A DNA stretch of 9,660 nt, taken from MESE01 sp036675035. Lineage in GTDB: Bacteria; Pseudomonadota; Gammaproteobacteria; Burkholderiales; Burkholderiaceae_D. The stretch is from the NCBI GenBank assembly GCA_036675035.1, contig JAKFFO010000116.1, positions 1 through 9,660 on the forward strand, in the 5' to 3' direction. How positions within the stretch are numbered: position 1 is the stretch's first letter; every line of letters begins with the position of its first letter. The notes beneath the pieces are model-generated. The model searched no databases and was not told the origin of the DNA. It worked only from the letters and a program-made list of their open reading frames with translations. The translations under genes and the position numbers were made by a program. Positions 1-6,594 of this stretch are shown here, one piece after another.

Positions 1-734
1 GCCACCTGATGGACATGCAGATCGGCGTACGTTATTCGGAAGACTATGCGGACAGGAATGCGGAGATATGGGACTACTCGCGCGCCGGCGGCATGAGCCC
101 GCGAAAAGCCGGTGTGGCCGGGCCGGCGACGTTTTACGAATTTCTCGGTACGCTCAAGAAAGAAGGGGAGCACGGCGATGTGTTTGCGTACAAGACCGTG
201 AATACCGAAGTGCTGGCATGGATACTGCGGCGCGTGACGGATACATCGATCGCAACGCTGGTCTCGGAACGGATCTGGCAGAAAATCGGTGCCGAGCACG
301 ATGCGTATTTCCAGGTCGACTCGATCGGCACCGAGGCAAGCGGCGGCGGCCTGCATGTCACCCTGCGCGATCTGGCGCGCTTCGGTGAAATGATGCGGTG
401 CGACGGCCGCTGCAACGGCGAACAGGTGGTTCCGCCGGCAGTGGTCAGGGACATACGCGCCGGTAGCGACCAGGCCAAGTTCGCAAGGGGCGGCTATCCA
501 GACGTGCTCGGCTATCATGGATATTCCTATCGCAACATGTGGTGGGTATCGCACAACGACCACGGCGTGGTCGACGGGCGCGGCATCTACGGCCAACGCT
601 TGTACATCGATCCGCTGGCGGAAATGGTGGTCGCGAAGTTTTCTTCGCACCCGGTCGCCGCGAGCGTCGAAACACTGCCGCTGACCGACAGCGCATTTCA
701 GGCGCTGGCAAAACACCTGATGGCGGAAAAGTGA
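1..734 (+). CDS. Serine hydrolase, beta-lactamase/6-aminohexanoate-dimer hydrolase-like, 5' truncated by window edge
   Basis: This is the C-terminal part of a class C beta-lactamase-fold serine hydrolase. The frame is open to the window edge: codons before the ATG at 9 read His-Leu, continuing the family's 'HLLDMQ.GVR' segment, so that ATG is internal. The N-terminal domain with the SxxK nucleophile lies outside the window. Numbering from the Met at 9, the visible marks are the 'DMQIGVRYSEDYAD' segment (2-15), a Tyr-based motif FAYKTVN (Tyr61, Asn65) that fits the second catalytic box, and GIYGQ (192-196) in the place of the KTG/HxG box, followed by LYIDP. Such enzymes hydrolyse esters, amides or peptides; the substrate cannot be read from this sequence. 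The stop is TGA at 732-734, 75 bp before the ZIP gene. The family is clear, the exact activity unknown. Confidence 0.85.
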   Translation, partial: HLMDMQIGVRYSEDYADRNAEIWDYSRAGGMSPRKAGVAGPATFYEFLGTLKKEGEHGDVFAYKTVNTEVLAWILRRVTDTSIATLVSERIWQKIGAEHDAYFQVDSIGTEASGGGLHVTLRDLARFGEMMRCDGRCNGEQVVPPAVVRDIRAGSDQAKFARGGYPDVLGYHGYSYRNMWWVSHNDHGVVDGRGIYGQRLYIDPLAEMVVAKFSSHPVAASVETLPLTDSAFQALAKHLMAEK

Positions 735-809
735 ATCCCGGCATGGCTCCCAATCGATGCCTGCAGGCGCATCGGCCATGATGCATGGTGATACCGGCCG
801 TCCGTCCGC

Positions 810-1565
810 ATGATTCCGGTCTGGTTACAGGCTGGATTGTGGGGAAGTCTGGCGGGCGCGGCGCTCCTCATCGGGGCCGCAGTCGCCTGCGTGATTCATG
901 TACCGCAGCGATTGGTCGCGGCCATCATGGCGTTCGGCAGCGGCATATTGATTTCCATGCTCTCGTTCGACCTGATGGAAGAGGCGTACCGGATCGGCGG
1001 CTTCGACGCCACCGCCGCCGGCTTTCTCGCAGGTGCCGCCGTGTTCACCGGCGCGAACTGGTTGCTGGCCCGGCAGGGAGCCAGACACCGCAAGCGTTCC
1101 GGCAGCCGGCAACCATCCGAACTGGAAAACAAGGGGAGCGGACTGGCCATTGCGTTCGGCGCCCTGCTCGACGGAATACCCGAATCGATCGTGATCGGCC
1201 TGAGCATGCTGCACGGCGGCGCGGTCAGCATCTCGGTTGTGGTGGCGATTTTTCTGTCGAATCTTCCGGAGGGCTTGTCCAGCGCAGCCGGCATGCGGAA
1301 CGCCGGGCGTTCGACGCGATATATCTTTGTAGTCTGGGGCAGCATCGCACTCGCGTGCGGCATCGGCGCGCTGGCTGGTTATGCACTGTTCCGAAACGTA
1401 TCGCCGAACACGATTGCCGCCACTTCGGCGGTCGCGGCGGGCGGCATCCTGGCCATGCTGGTGGATACGATGATCCCGGAAGCATTCGAGGAGACACACG
1501 ATTTCGCCGGGATGGTGACGGCGTTGGGCTTCCTTGCGGGCTTCAGTTTGACGCGGAGTTTCTGA
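810..1565 (+). CDS. ZIP-family divalent metal transporter
   Basis: A 251-residue polytopic membrane protein with about seven or eight hydrophobic segments (near 5-28, 34-55, 68-88, 112-135, 139-160, 170-194, 203-222, 231-248). The segments carry the ZIP signature: GALLDGIPES (Asp121, Glu125) in the fourth, LSNLPEGLSS (Asn151, Glu154) in the fifth, and DTMIPEAFE (Asp219, Glu224) late in the protein. ZIP proteins move zinc, iron or manganese into the cytoplasm across the inner membrane. The loop at 89-111 is basic and polar rather than histidine-rich. The first metal-site residue of helix four, commonly His, appears to be Asp121, so the metal preference is uncertain. The ATG at 810 is the first start after an in-frame stop (789-791); I see no good Shine-Dalgarno sequence before it. 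Confidence 0.87.
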   Translation: MIPVWLQAGLWGSLAGAALLIGAAVACVIHVPQRLVAAIMAFGSGILISMLSFDLMEEAYRIGGFDATAAGFLAGAAVFTGANWLLARQGARHRKRSGSRQPSELENKGSGLAIAFGALLDGIPESIVIGLSMLHGGAVSISVVVAIFLSNLPEGLSSAAGMRNAGRSTRYIFVVWGSIALACGIGALAGYALFRNVSPNTIAATSAVAAGGILAMLVDTMIPEAFEETHDFAGMVTALGFLAGFSLTRSF

Positions 1566-1585
1566 GCGCGTCCGGGGTGACGCGC
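1566..1585. terminator. Hairpin between convergent genes, probable shared terminator
   Basis: A perfect 7-bp inverted repeat, GCGCGTC and GACGCGC, with a 6-base loop starts directly after the ZIP stop codon. The histidine kinase gene ends from the other side at 1613. The stem is very GC-rich but no clean T-run follows on either strand, so its efficiency is uncertain. Confidence 0.55.
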
Positions 1586-1612
1586 CAGACTCGTGCGAAT
1601 TTGATTTTCCGC

Positions 1613-3133
1613 TCAACCCTCGTAATCGGTAACCTCCAGTTCGGCCAGTATCTCAAGCAGCTTTTCCATATCGACCGGCTTGACAAAGTGATGGTGAAAT
1701 CCGACCTCGGCAGTTCTTTTTCTATCCGGCTCCTGACCGTAGCCTGTGATCGCAATCAGGACTGACTTCGCCGTTTCCGGCTGCGCGCGAAAATGCTTTG
1801 CAAGTTCATTACCGTCAATATCCGGAAGCCCGATATCGAGCAGGCAAACATCGGGGGCTTCTGCCCGCCCTCTTTCCAACGCGCTGCTGGCGCTATGCTC
1901 AATAAAAACCTCATGCCCTGCCGACTCCAGAAACATGCCCAGCATGCGTGCTGCATCGAAATTATCGTCCACAAGCAGCATGCGCCGGCGTTTTGCCGAC
2001 GGCGGTGTCTCGGTGCTGTGAGTCTGTGTCAGCAACTCGTCGGAATAAGCAATGCGCGGCAGCGTAATCGAAAACGTGCTTCCCTTTCCGATGCCTGCGC
2101 TGTGCGCAGCCACCGAGCCAAAGTGCAGCTCCACCAGGCTTTTAACCAAAGACAGGCCGATGCCCAGCCCGCCCTGCGAGCGATCCGAGCTTCGCTCTGC
2201 CTGGGAAAACATCTCAAAGGCATGGTCGATCATGTTCGGCGCCATGCCGATACCGTTGTCCGTCACGGTAAACACCACGTTCCTGCTATCGACGTTCAGG
2301 GATAATCCGATGCTGCCGCCGTCCGGCGTGAATTTGGCGGCATTGTTCAATAGATTGCTGATGACCTGAATCAGCCTCTTCTGGTCGCCTTGAACAAAGG
2401 CCGATTCAGGCGGAGTCTGTACTGTAAGCCGATGGCGCCGGGAATCGATGAGCGGGCGAACCTGCTCCACCGCATTGGCGACAATCTTGCGCACGTCGAG
2501 CAGTGCATGGTCAAGCGTCACACGGCCCCTGGAAACGCGTGACACATCAAGCAAATCGTCGATCAGCCCGGTCATGTGCTTTACCTGTCGTGAAATGATT
2601 TCACTGGTTTCTTTTATCCGATCCTGATCCAGGTTCGCAATTTTAAGCAGTTCGGATGCTGCACTGACAGGAGCCAAAGGATTGCGCAATTCATGCGCGA
2701 GCATCGCAAGGAACTCATCCTTCCGGCGATCGATTTCCCGCATTTCATATTGCCGATTTCGGCCCCGTAGCGCCGAGCTTGCCGCAGTGAGCAAGGTAAC
2801 GCTTTGAACCGGCCGTTCCAGCAACGTTACATTTCCCAACTCCTGGTAAATCCGTCGCATCCCGGGTGCGTCGAGCCCCCGCTTGCTCAGAACTATGATC
2901 GGCAGATCGGACCATGTCTGCTGGTATTTAAGGAACCCGCTGAACGACCTCAGGAATTCCGCATTCAGCGCCTCCTCCACGATGAAGAACGCACCGACAC
3001 CTTTGCCGAGTTCGTCAATGATCTCGGCGACATGCGTGCAGATGAAGCATTCAATGCCAGCCCGTTCGAGTACCTGCGATATCAGGCGCGCATCTTTCCC
3101 GATAGGCGCATAGATGAGAACGCGATTTTCCAT
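1613..3133 (-). CDS. Hybrid sensor histidine kinase/response regulator with N-terminal pseudo-receiver
   Basis: A 506-residue cytoplasmic signalling protein with no membrane segment. Domains in order: a degenerate receiver (about 4-122); HisKA with DEFLAMLAHELRNPL and phospho-acceptor His147; HATPase_c with N-box NLLNNAAKFT (260-269), G1 DNGIGM (292-297) and G2 GGLGIGLSL (321-329); and a C-terminal receiver (about 384-502) with Asp389/Asp390, phospho-acceptor Asp433 in LLDIGLPD, Thr463 and Lys485. The N-terminal receiver lacks the acidic pair, has Glu53 where the phospho-acceptor Asp would be, and Arg107 in place of the conserved Lys, so it probably cannot be phosphorylated. No PAS or output DNA-binding domain is present; the signal probably leaves through the C-terminal receiver or phosphotransfer to a partner. 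The ATG is 37 bp after the KaiC-like gene's stop, with only a weak ribosome site, which suggests co-transcription and perhaps translational coupling. Confidence 0.93.
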   Translation of the reverse strand: MENRVLIYAPIGKDARLISQVLERAGIECFICTHVAEIIDELGKGVGAFFIVEEALNAEFLRSFSGFLKYQQTWSDLPIIVLSKRGLDAPGMRRIYQELGNVTLLERPVQSVTLLTAASSALRGRNRQYEMREIDRRKDEFLAMLAHELRNPLAPVSAASELLKIANLDQDRIKETSEIISRQVKHMTGLIDDLLDVSRVSRGRVTLDHALLDVRKIVANAVEQVRPLIDSRRHRLTVQTPPESAFVQGDQKRLIQVISNLLNNAAKFTPDGGSIGLSLNVDSRNVVFTVTDNGIGMAPNMIDHAFEMFSQAERSSDRSQGGLGIGLSLVKSLVELHFGSVAAHSAGIGKGSTFSITLPRIAYSDELLTQTHSTETPPSAKRRRMLLVDDNFDAARMLGMFLESAGHEVFIEHSASSALERGRAEAPDVCLLDIGLPDIDGNELAKHFRAQPETAKSVLIAITGYGQEPDRKRTAEVGFHHHFVKPVDMEKLLEILAELEVTDYEG

Positions 3134-3170
3134 ACGCTGCGTCAGATGGGAAAACTACCGTGATGCACGA

Positions 3171-4676
3171 TCACGATTTTGCCTGGGATGACTCGCCGCC
3201 ATCTTGCAATGCTGAGACCAGGGTCGGCACGCCTGTCAACACGCCCTGGAAGTTATCAAGCACGGGGCCGACCTCAATGCCATTTGATTTGATGTGGAAC
3301 TGCCGCAGCGTGGCTTCATGCTGGCTGCCGCGCTTCTTGAATACCGAAATTGCCTTGGCAACCGCGCCGCGCGCTTCAAAATAACGCAGGATCAATACAT
3401 TGTCGGCCATATAGCTGACGTCGATTCCTGTCGTCATTGTGCCAACCATTCCCTGTTGAACCCCGATCAGAAATGTGACAACGCCGCGTTGCCCGAGATA
3501 AGTCAGTACCTCGCGTAAATGCGTTGTCAGAAAGCGCGCCTCGGGCATCGCATTCAGGTAGCCGTTAAGGCTGTCGATGACAACGATTTTTGCGCCGCCA
3601 TCCGCCGCAGTACAAACGGCATGCGTGAACTCGCCCGGCGACATTTCGGCCGGATCGATTTGATGAACCGTCAGCAGGCCCGATTCATACGGGGTACGCA
3701 AATCCATACCGATCCCTTCGGCCCGGTTTAACAGCGTATTGAACGATTCTTCAAACAAAAAAATCGACGCGCTACTGCCGCGCGATGTAACTTCCTGAAC
3801 AAATTGCATGGCCAGACTGGATTTTCCGGTGCCAGGCGGACCGGAAATCAGTGTGCTTGAACCTTCTTCGATACCGCCGCCCAAAAGTGCATCAAGTGCC
3901 GCAAGACCGCTTTTTATCTGCGCTCGCCTGGATAGCTTTCTCGACTCCGCGGCAACGATTCTTGGATAGACGACGATCCCGCCGGATACGATGGAATAAT
4001 CATGCGGGCCGCGGCGAAACGCAATCCCGCGGTATTTCAGAACTCGCACCAGGCGCCGTTCGGCGCCGTACTCGGAGTCGATATGCTGGAGTGAAATGAC
4101 GCCGTGCGCGATGCTGCGCACCTGCTGATCACCACCGATCGCGGTCTTGTCGTCCAGCAGCAATGCGGTGCATGAACGCTTCGCAAAGTACTGCTTCAAC
4201 GCCAATACGTGCCGCCGATAGCGCAATGCGTTGCCGGCCAAAAGTTGCAACTCGGACAGAGAATCCAGTACTACGCGGGTCGGATTCAATTTCTCCATTT
4301 GGGAGAGAATCAATTTATTGGTTTCGCTCAATTCCACTTCCGAAGGATGAAAAACAGTGTATTGCTCATCCGGATCCAGAACATTTTCCTCGGGAATGAC
4401 TTCATGAACTGTTACACCATCCATTGAAAGGCCGTGGGACTCGGCAACTGCCCGCAGCTCGACATTATTTTCCGCCAGGGTAATGTAAAGCACGGGCTCC
4501 CCACGCTTCGCGCCTTCGACCAGAAACTGGAGTGCGATCGTCGTCTTGCCGGCACCGGGATCGCCTTCGAGCAAATACAGGCGTTCTTTGGTCAGGCCGC
4601 CGCCCAATATATTGTCGAGTCCCGCGATACCGGTAGAAATGAAAGCTGTACTGAGGGCATTTTGTTCGGTGGCCAT
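3171..4676 (-). CDS. KaiC-like double-domain RecA ATPase
   Basis: A 501-residue protein with two tandem KaiC/RecA domains and close to cyanobacterial KaiC in length (about 519). CI (about 11-245) has Walker A GDPGAGKT (38-45) and Walker B RVVLDSL with Asp138. CII (about 252-485) has Walker A GPPGTGKS (279-286), the FEE catalytic glutamates (Glu309, Glu310) and Walker B VVIDSLNG with Asp368. The C-terminus has the KaiC family run RGSQHEATLRQF ... GVLTGVP. By-eye alignment puts Ser421-Tyr422 at the S431/T432 autophosphorylation pair, and CI has LAEN where KaiC has FEE. Such proteins form hexameric ATPases; here the role is probably signalling with the kinase encoded next in the same direction. 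No kaiA or kaiB is visible. I chose the ATG at 4676 (AGGA 8 bases upstream, start MATEQ) over the in-frame TTG at 4715. Confidence 0.93.
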   Translation of the reverse strand: MATEQNALSTAFISTGIAGLDNILGGGLTKERLYLLEGDPGAGKTTIALQFLVEGAKRGEPVLYITLAENNVELRAVAESHGLSMDGVTVHEVIPEENVLDPDEQYTVFHPSEVELSETNKLILSQMEKLNPTRVVLDSLSELQLLAGNALRYRRHVLALKQYFAKRSCTALLLDDKTAIGGDQQVRSIAHGVISLQHIDSEYGAERRLVRVLKYRGIAFRRGPHDYSIVSGGIVVYPRIVAAESRKLSRRAQIKSGLAALDALLGGGIEEGSSTLISGPPGTGKSSLAMQFVQEVTSRGSSASIFLFEESFNTLLNRAEGIGMDLRTPYESGLLTVHQIDPAEMSPGEFTHAVCTAADGGAKIVVIDSLNGYLNAMPEARFLTTHLREVLTYLGQRGVVTFLIGVQQGMVGTMTTGIDVSYMADNVLILRYFEARGAVAKAISVFKKRGSQHEATLRQFHIKSNGIEVGPVLDNFQGVLTGVPTLVSALQDGGESSQAKS

Positions 4677-4684
4677 TGTAAATT

Positions 4685-4688
4685 TCCT
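4685..4688 (-). promoter_or_regulatory. Ribosome binding site of the KaiC-like gene
   Basis: On the minus strand AGGA lies 8 bases before the ATG at 4676. It decides the start against an upstream in-frame TTG at 4715, which has no comparable site. Confidence 0.65.
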
Positions 4689-5025
4689 AGGGTGTTGATA
4701 ATGGATCGCAAGCAATGCAAAACCCGGTGATCCATCCTAAGAGGCCATTGATCATGCGAAAACCATTCCGGCATTTTACAGGCAAGTCTGTTCAGCTTGT
4801 ATTGATAACGATTAGGAACTGTATGTCATTCATCGTGCGCCGCCGCTTGAGCTTAAGCGCACCGACTCTCTTAAATAGCTGTGTCGAAAATTATTTTTAG
4901 TTTGCCGCCATTCGCGGGATTGGGTCGAAATTTTCAGCAGAAAATATTTCTAGAACTCACCTCATAAATAGGAGGGTACGCGTTCGCATCAGAATCGGGG
5001 CTGGCAAGGCGTGCCCTCATTCCAT

Positions 5026-5047
5026 CCCTTCTCCTACAGGCGAAGGG
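5026..5047. repeat. Hairpin CCCTTCTCC/GGCGAAGGG, possible dispersed intergenic repeat
   Basis: The inverted repeat CCCTTCTCC (5026-5034) and GGCGAAGGG (5039-5047) forms a 9-bp stem with one mismatch and a 4-base loop. Sequences of this kind are common as scattered intergenic repeats in proteobacteria, but copy number cannot be judged from one window. Confidence 0.4.
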
Positions 5048-5170
5048 AGTGATCTGCCTCCCTTGTATGTAGCAAGATACAGTTTATGGACTCGCCAGAT
5101 CGATAGTCCCAGGTTCTGTATCGCCAGGTACAAGTTCGATGGAGAGGGATCGAGGGTGACGATGCCGCCG

Positions 5171-5270
5171 CAGTGCGAGCACTGCAAGGTGGAGCAGGGA
5201 TTTCGGATCGCATGCGATCCGCCTGCGCAATGGTCTTCGCTTGTAAGCGAAGATGCGCCCTGCAAGGGGC
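5171..5270. repeat. Cluster of four palindromes/hairpins
   Basis: Four inverted repeats lie within 100 bp. CAGTGC-GA-GCACTG is at 5171-5184. A perfect 18-bp palindrome, CGGATCGCATGCGATCCG, is at 5204-5221. TCTTCGCTT-GT-AAGCGAAGA is at 5234-5253. GCCC and GGGC pair at 5257-5270 with a 6-base loop. No open frame explains them. They lie downstream of AHSA1 and upstream of the KaiC-like gene, both read leftward. They could be REP-like elements, protein-binding sites or a structured transcript end. Confidence 0.6.
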
Positions 5271-5333
5271 TGACAACGCAGCAGCGCGCCCGCTACGGCC
5301 AGCAAAAATGCCAGATTATTATTGCAAGAGTCC

Positions 5334-5780
5334 TTAGTCCGGAATCTCCGGCTCGACGAGCTTCGCAAGCTGTGCAAGCGACTCTTGCCAGCCGAGATAA
5401 CACGACTCGGGCGGAATTACCTCAGGCACCCCTTCCTGCACTATGCTCAGTTCCGTTCCGCACGATACCTGCTTTAAGGATATTGTCGTCTGCATATCTC
5501 CAGGCAGGTTCGGATCGTCGAACTTGTCCGTATACCGGATTTTTTCGAATGGCACGAGCTCAAGATATTCGCCGCCAAACGAATGGCCGTTGCCGGTCGT
5601 GAAATTCGTAAACGACATCTTGTGCGTGCCGCCGACTTTTGGGTCCATGTGATGAACCTTGCAGGTGAAACCATATGGTGGAAGCCATTTGGCTATTGCG
5701 TCAGCGTTCAAAAACGCTCGATAGACACGCTCGGGGCTCGCACGAAGCACGCGATGAAACCGGACTGTTCCTGTGGACAT
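5334..5780 (-). CDS. SRPBCC/AHSA1-family protein
   Basis: A 148-residue soluble protein of the START-like SRPBCC superfamily, AHSA1 (activator of Hsp90 ATPase C-terminal-like) branch. The order of features is typical: RVLRASPERVYRAFLNADAIAKWLPP (8-33, first strand and the WLPP turn), GGTHKMSF (50-57), GGEYLELVPFEKIRYTD (69-85), and the closing helix GWQESLAQLAKLVE (130-143). These proteins bind hydrophobic ligands in a helix-grip cavity, and single-gene bacterial members mostly have no known substrate. Length is normal for the family. I chose the ATG at 5780 because AGGAG ends 9 bases before it; an in-frame TTG two codons earlier is less likely. It appears to be monocistronic, with a wide gap on both sides. 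Confidence 0.9.
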   Translation of the reverse strand: MSTGTVRFHRVLRASPERVYRAFLNADAIAKWLPPYGFTCKVHHMDPKVGGTHKMSFTNFTTGNGHSFGGEYLELVPFEKIRYTDKFDDPNLPGDMQTTISLKQVSCGTELSIVQEGVPEVIPPESCYLGWQESLAQLAKLVEPEIPD

Positions 5781-5789
5781 AATCAAATT

Positions 5790-5794
5790 CTCCT
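5790..5794 (-). promoter_or_regulatory. Ribosome binding site of the AHSA1 gene
   Basis: On the minus strand AGGAG lies 9 bases before the ATG at 5780, a strong Shine-Dalgarno match that fixes the start. Confidence 0.75.
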
Positions 5795-5869
5795 TTTGAT
5801 TTACGGTTCGGTTGGTCTTGCAATTATCGGTCTTTCAGAACCCCTGATGATGCCATGGCACCTGACGTT

Positions 5870-5992
5870 TTAGTTTGACGCCATCCTGGCTTTGCTCACG
5901 CCGATGTGCCGAATCTTCAATACCGACAAATCGACGCCGTCAACACAACGGACGTTGATTGCCGCCAATTCCTGCCTGGGCGAAAAGACACC
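5870..5992 (-). pseudogene. Remnant resembling the C-terminus of a GFA-type protein
   Basis: In a frame different from the adjacent hypothetical gene, the minus strand reads FSPRQELAAINVRCVDGVDL followed by SVLKIRHIG and a stop (TAA at 5870-5872). From memory, AAINVRCVDGVDL...LK resembles the closing segment of some glutathione-dependent formaldehyde-activating enzyme (GFA) proteins, which bind zinc through CxC/CxxC motifs. None of those upstream cysteine motifs is present here, and the frame has no credible start. I read it as a fragment left by a deletion or rearrangement; the family call is tentative. Confidence 0.35.
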
Positions 5993-6218
5993 CAGGATCG
6001 ACCTCTGCAATCTGCGCATATATCGCCTCTACTTCTGGTCGTTCAGAAAGCCGCGCGAACGTCGTCCTGAATGTGTCAATACCAGGATGGTCACCGAGAT
6101 TGCATCCGATTGAGCCAAGATCATCATTCCCGTCAAAAAAAATTTCGATTGAAACGAGTTGTGGCTCCGGCTTGCCTGAGAATTGTTCGACTAAATGATC
6201 CCGCTTGGAAGTGTTCAT
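5940..6218 (-). pseudogene. Conserved hypothetical protein, probably truncated at its 3' end
   Basis: The minus-strand ATG at 6218 opens a frame of 92 residues. The first 66 or so look like real protein, including LVSIEIFFDGNDDLGSIGCN and, further on, HPGIDTF and IYAQIAEVDPG. This resembles an uncharacterised family that, as I remember it, runs on for another 50 or so residues starting with an acidic, WPF-containing segment. Here, after DPG (about 5991), the sequence turns into an unrelated tail, CLFAQAGIGGNQRPLC, and stops. The switch coincides with the start of the GFA-like fragment in another frame, so the gene seems to have lost its 3' end. A GTG at 6251 is an alternative start with no better ribosome site. 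I do not know a function. Confidence 0.5.
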
Positions 6219-6529
6219 AGGTTGATGTTGCGCAGTTAAGTTCACTGGCACACTTGCGCGTTAGCCATGATAGCTCACGTACCGGACAGCTGTATGTCTA
6301 CTGGAGCCTTGGTTTGTACGGCTTCATCGTTTGCGCCGTCCTGAGTAGACAGGTGCAGCGGAAGTACGGGCCTTTTTGCCGTATCCGTGGAACGGACGGA
6401 GCGTCAGTATTTCATTTCCCAAGCCTGGGCTGATGCCCCGTTGTTTCATGACACCGGAACGCATGATGGAAATGACGAGGCTGGGGATGAAGGATGTGAA
6501 TTCTTAGCGCCGTGATATCGCGGCCCGCG
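6219..6529. other. Intergenic region without a supported gene
   Basis: Neither strand has a frame I can support. A 59-residue plus-strand frame (TTG 6254 to TGA 6433) encodes one hydrophobic stretch but lacks a ribosome site and strong codon bias. Two similar short motifs, TTGCGCAGTTA (6228-6238) and TTGCGCGTTA (6254-6263), repeat 26 bp apart, and an 8-bp inverted repeat TGTCTACT/AGTAGACA spans 6295-6351. Confidence 0.5.
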
Positions 6530-6549
6530 AAGATAAAGGCCGCACGGCC
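6530..6549 (-). terminator. Candidate factor-independent terminator downstream of the Do-like protease
   Basis: On the minus strand GGCCG-TG-CGGCC forms a short GC stem followed directly by TTTATCTT. The stem is only 5 bp with a tight loop, so it may be weak. It lies about 125 bp after the protease stop and may act as a second-chance terminator behind the larger hairpin at 6595-6623. Confidence 0.4.
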
Positions 6550-6594
6550 GAAGGAATCCAAGTATCTGCAGGTAGAGATGCGGTGGATTTGATG

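Larger units (their letters stand above)
4689..5333. other. Intergenic region, no convincing gene; palindrome-rich
   Basis: About 650 bp separate the KaiC-like gene from the AHSA1 gene. Short open frames exist on both strands but none resembles a known family or has a credible start. The part near KaiC (about 4740-4990) is AT-richer and should contain that operon's promoter, but I find no convincing -35/-10 pair. It does hold an imperfect 16-bp palindrome (4844-4859, CGCTTGAGCTTAAGCG). The part nearer AHSA1 contains several inverted repeats, listed separately. Confidence 0.6.

Noticed and set aside
785..1765. Long plus-strand open frame (326 codons) and a long minus-strand frame (825-1616) over the ZIP gene
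   Set aside because: Both are rich in Arg, Gly and His, as expected of shadow frames in GC-rich DNA; the frame at 810-1565 has real membrane segments and ZIP motifs.
4677..4715. TTG start at 4715 adding 13 residues to the KaiC-like protein
   Set aside because: The ATG at 4676 has a well-placed AGGA and gives the usual short lead before the first KaiC domain.
4713..4730. Sigma-54-like GG-N10-GC spacing upstream of the KaiC-like gene
   Set aside because: The -12 side (TTGCT) fits but the -24 side matches only the GG dinucleotide, which is too weak to call.
5017..5265. Minus-strand frame with a zinc-ribbon-like CSHCGG segment
   Set aside because: Only one CxxC pair, no family resemblance, and the frame runs through palindromes and a probable intergenic repeat.
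5063..5602. 179-codon plus-strand frame across the palindromes and the AHSA1 gene
   Set aside because: Its second half lies antisense to a clearly recognisable AHSA1 protein and its composition matches no family.
6228..6270. Possible integron attC half-site (TTGCGCGTTAGCC)
   Set aside because: The last bases do not fit GTTRRRY, no matching partner core site or long imperfect stem was found, and no integrase is present.
6254..6433. 59-codon plus-strand frame with one hydrophobic segment
   Set aside because: TTG start, no ribosome site, third-position GC not raised as in the neighbouring genes, and no family resemblance.
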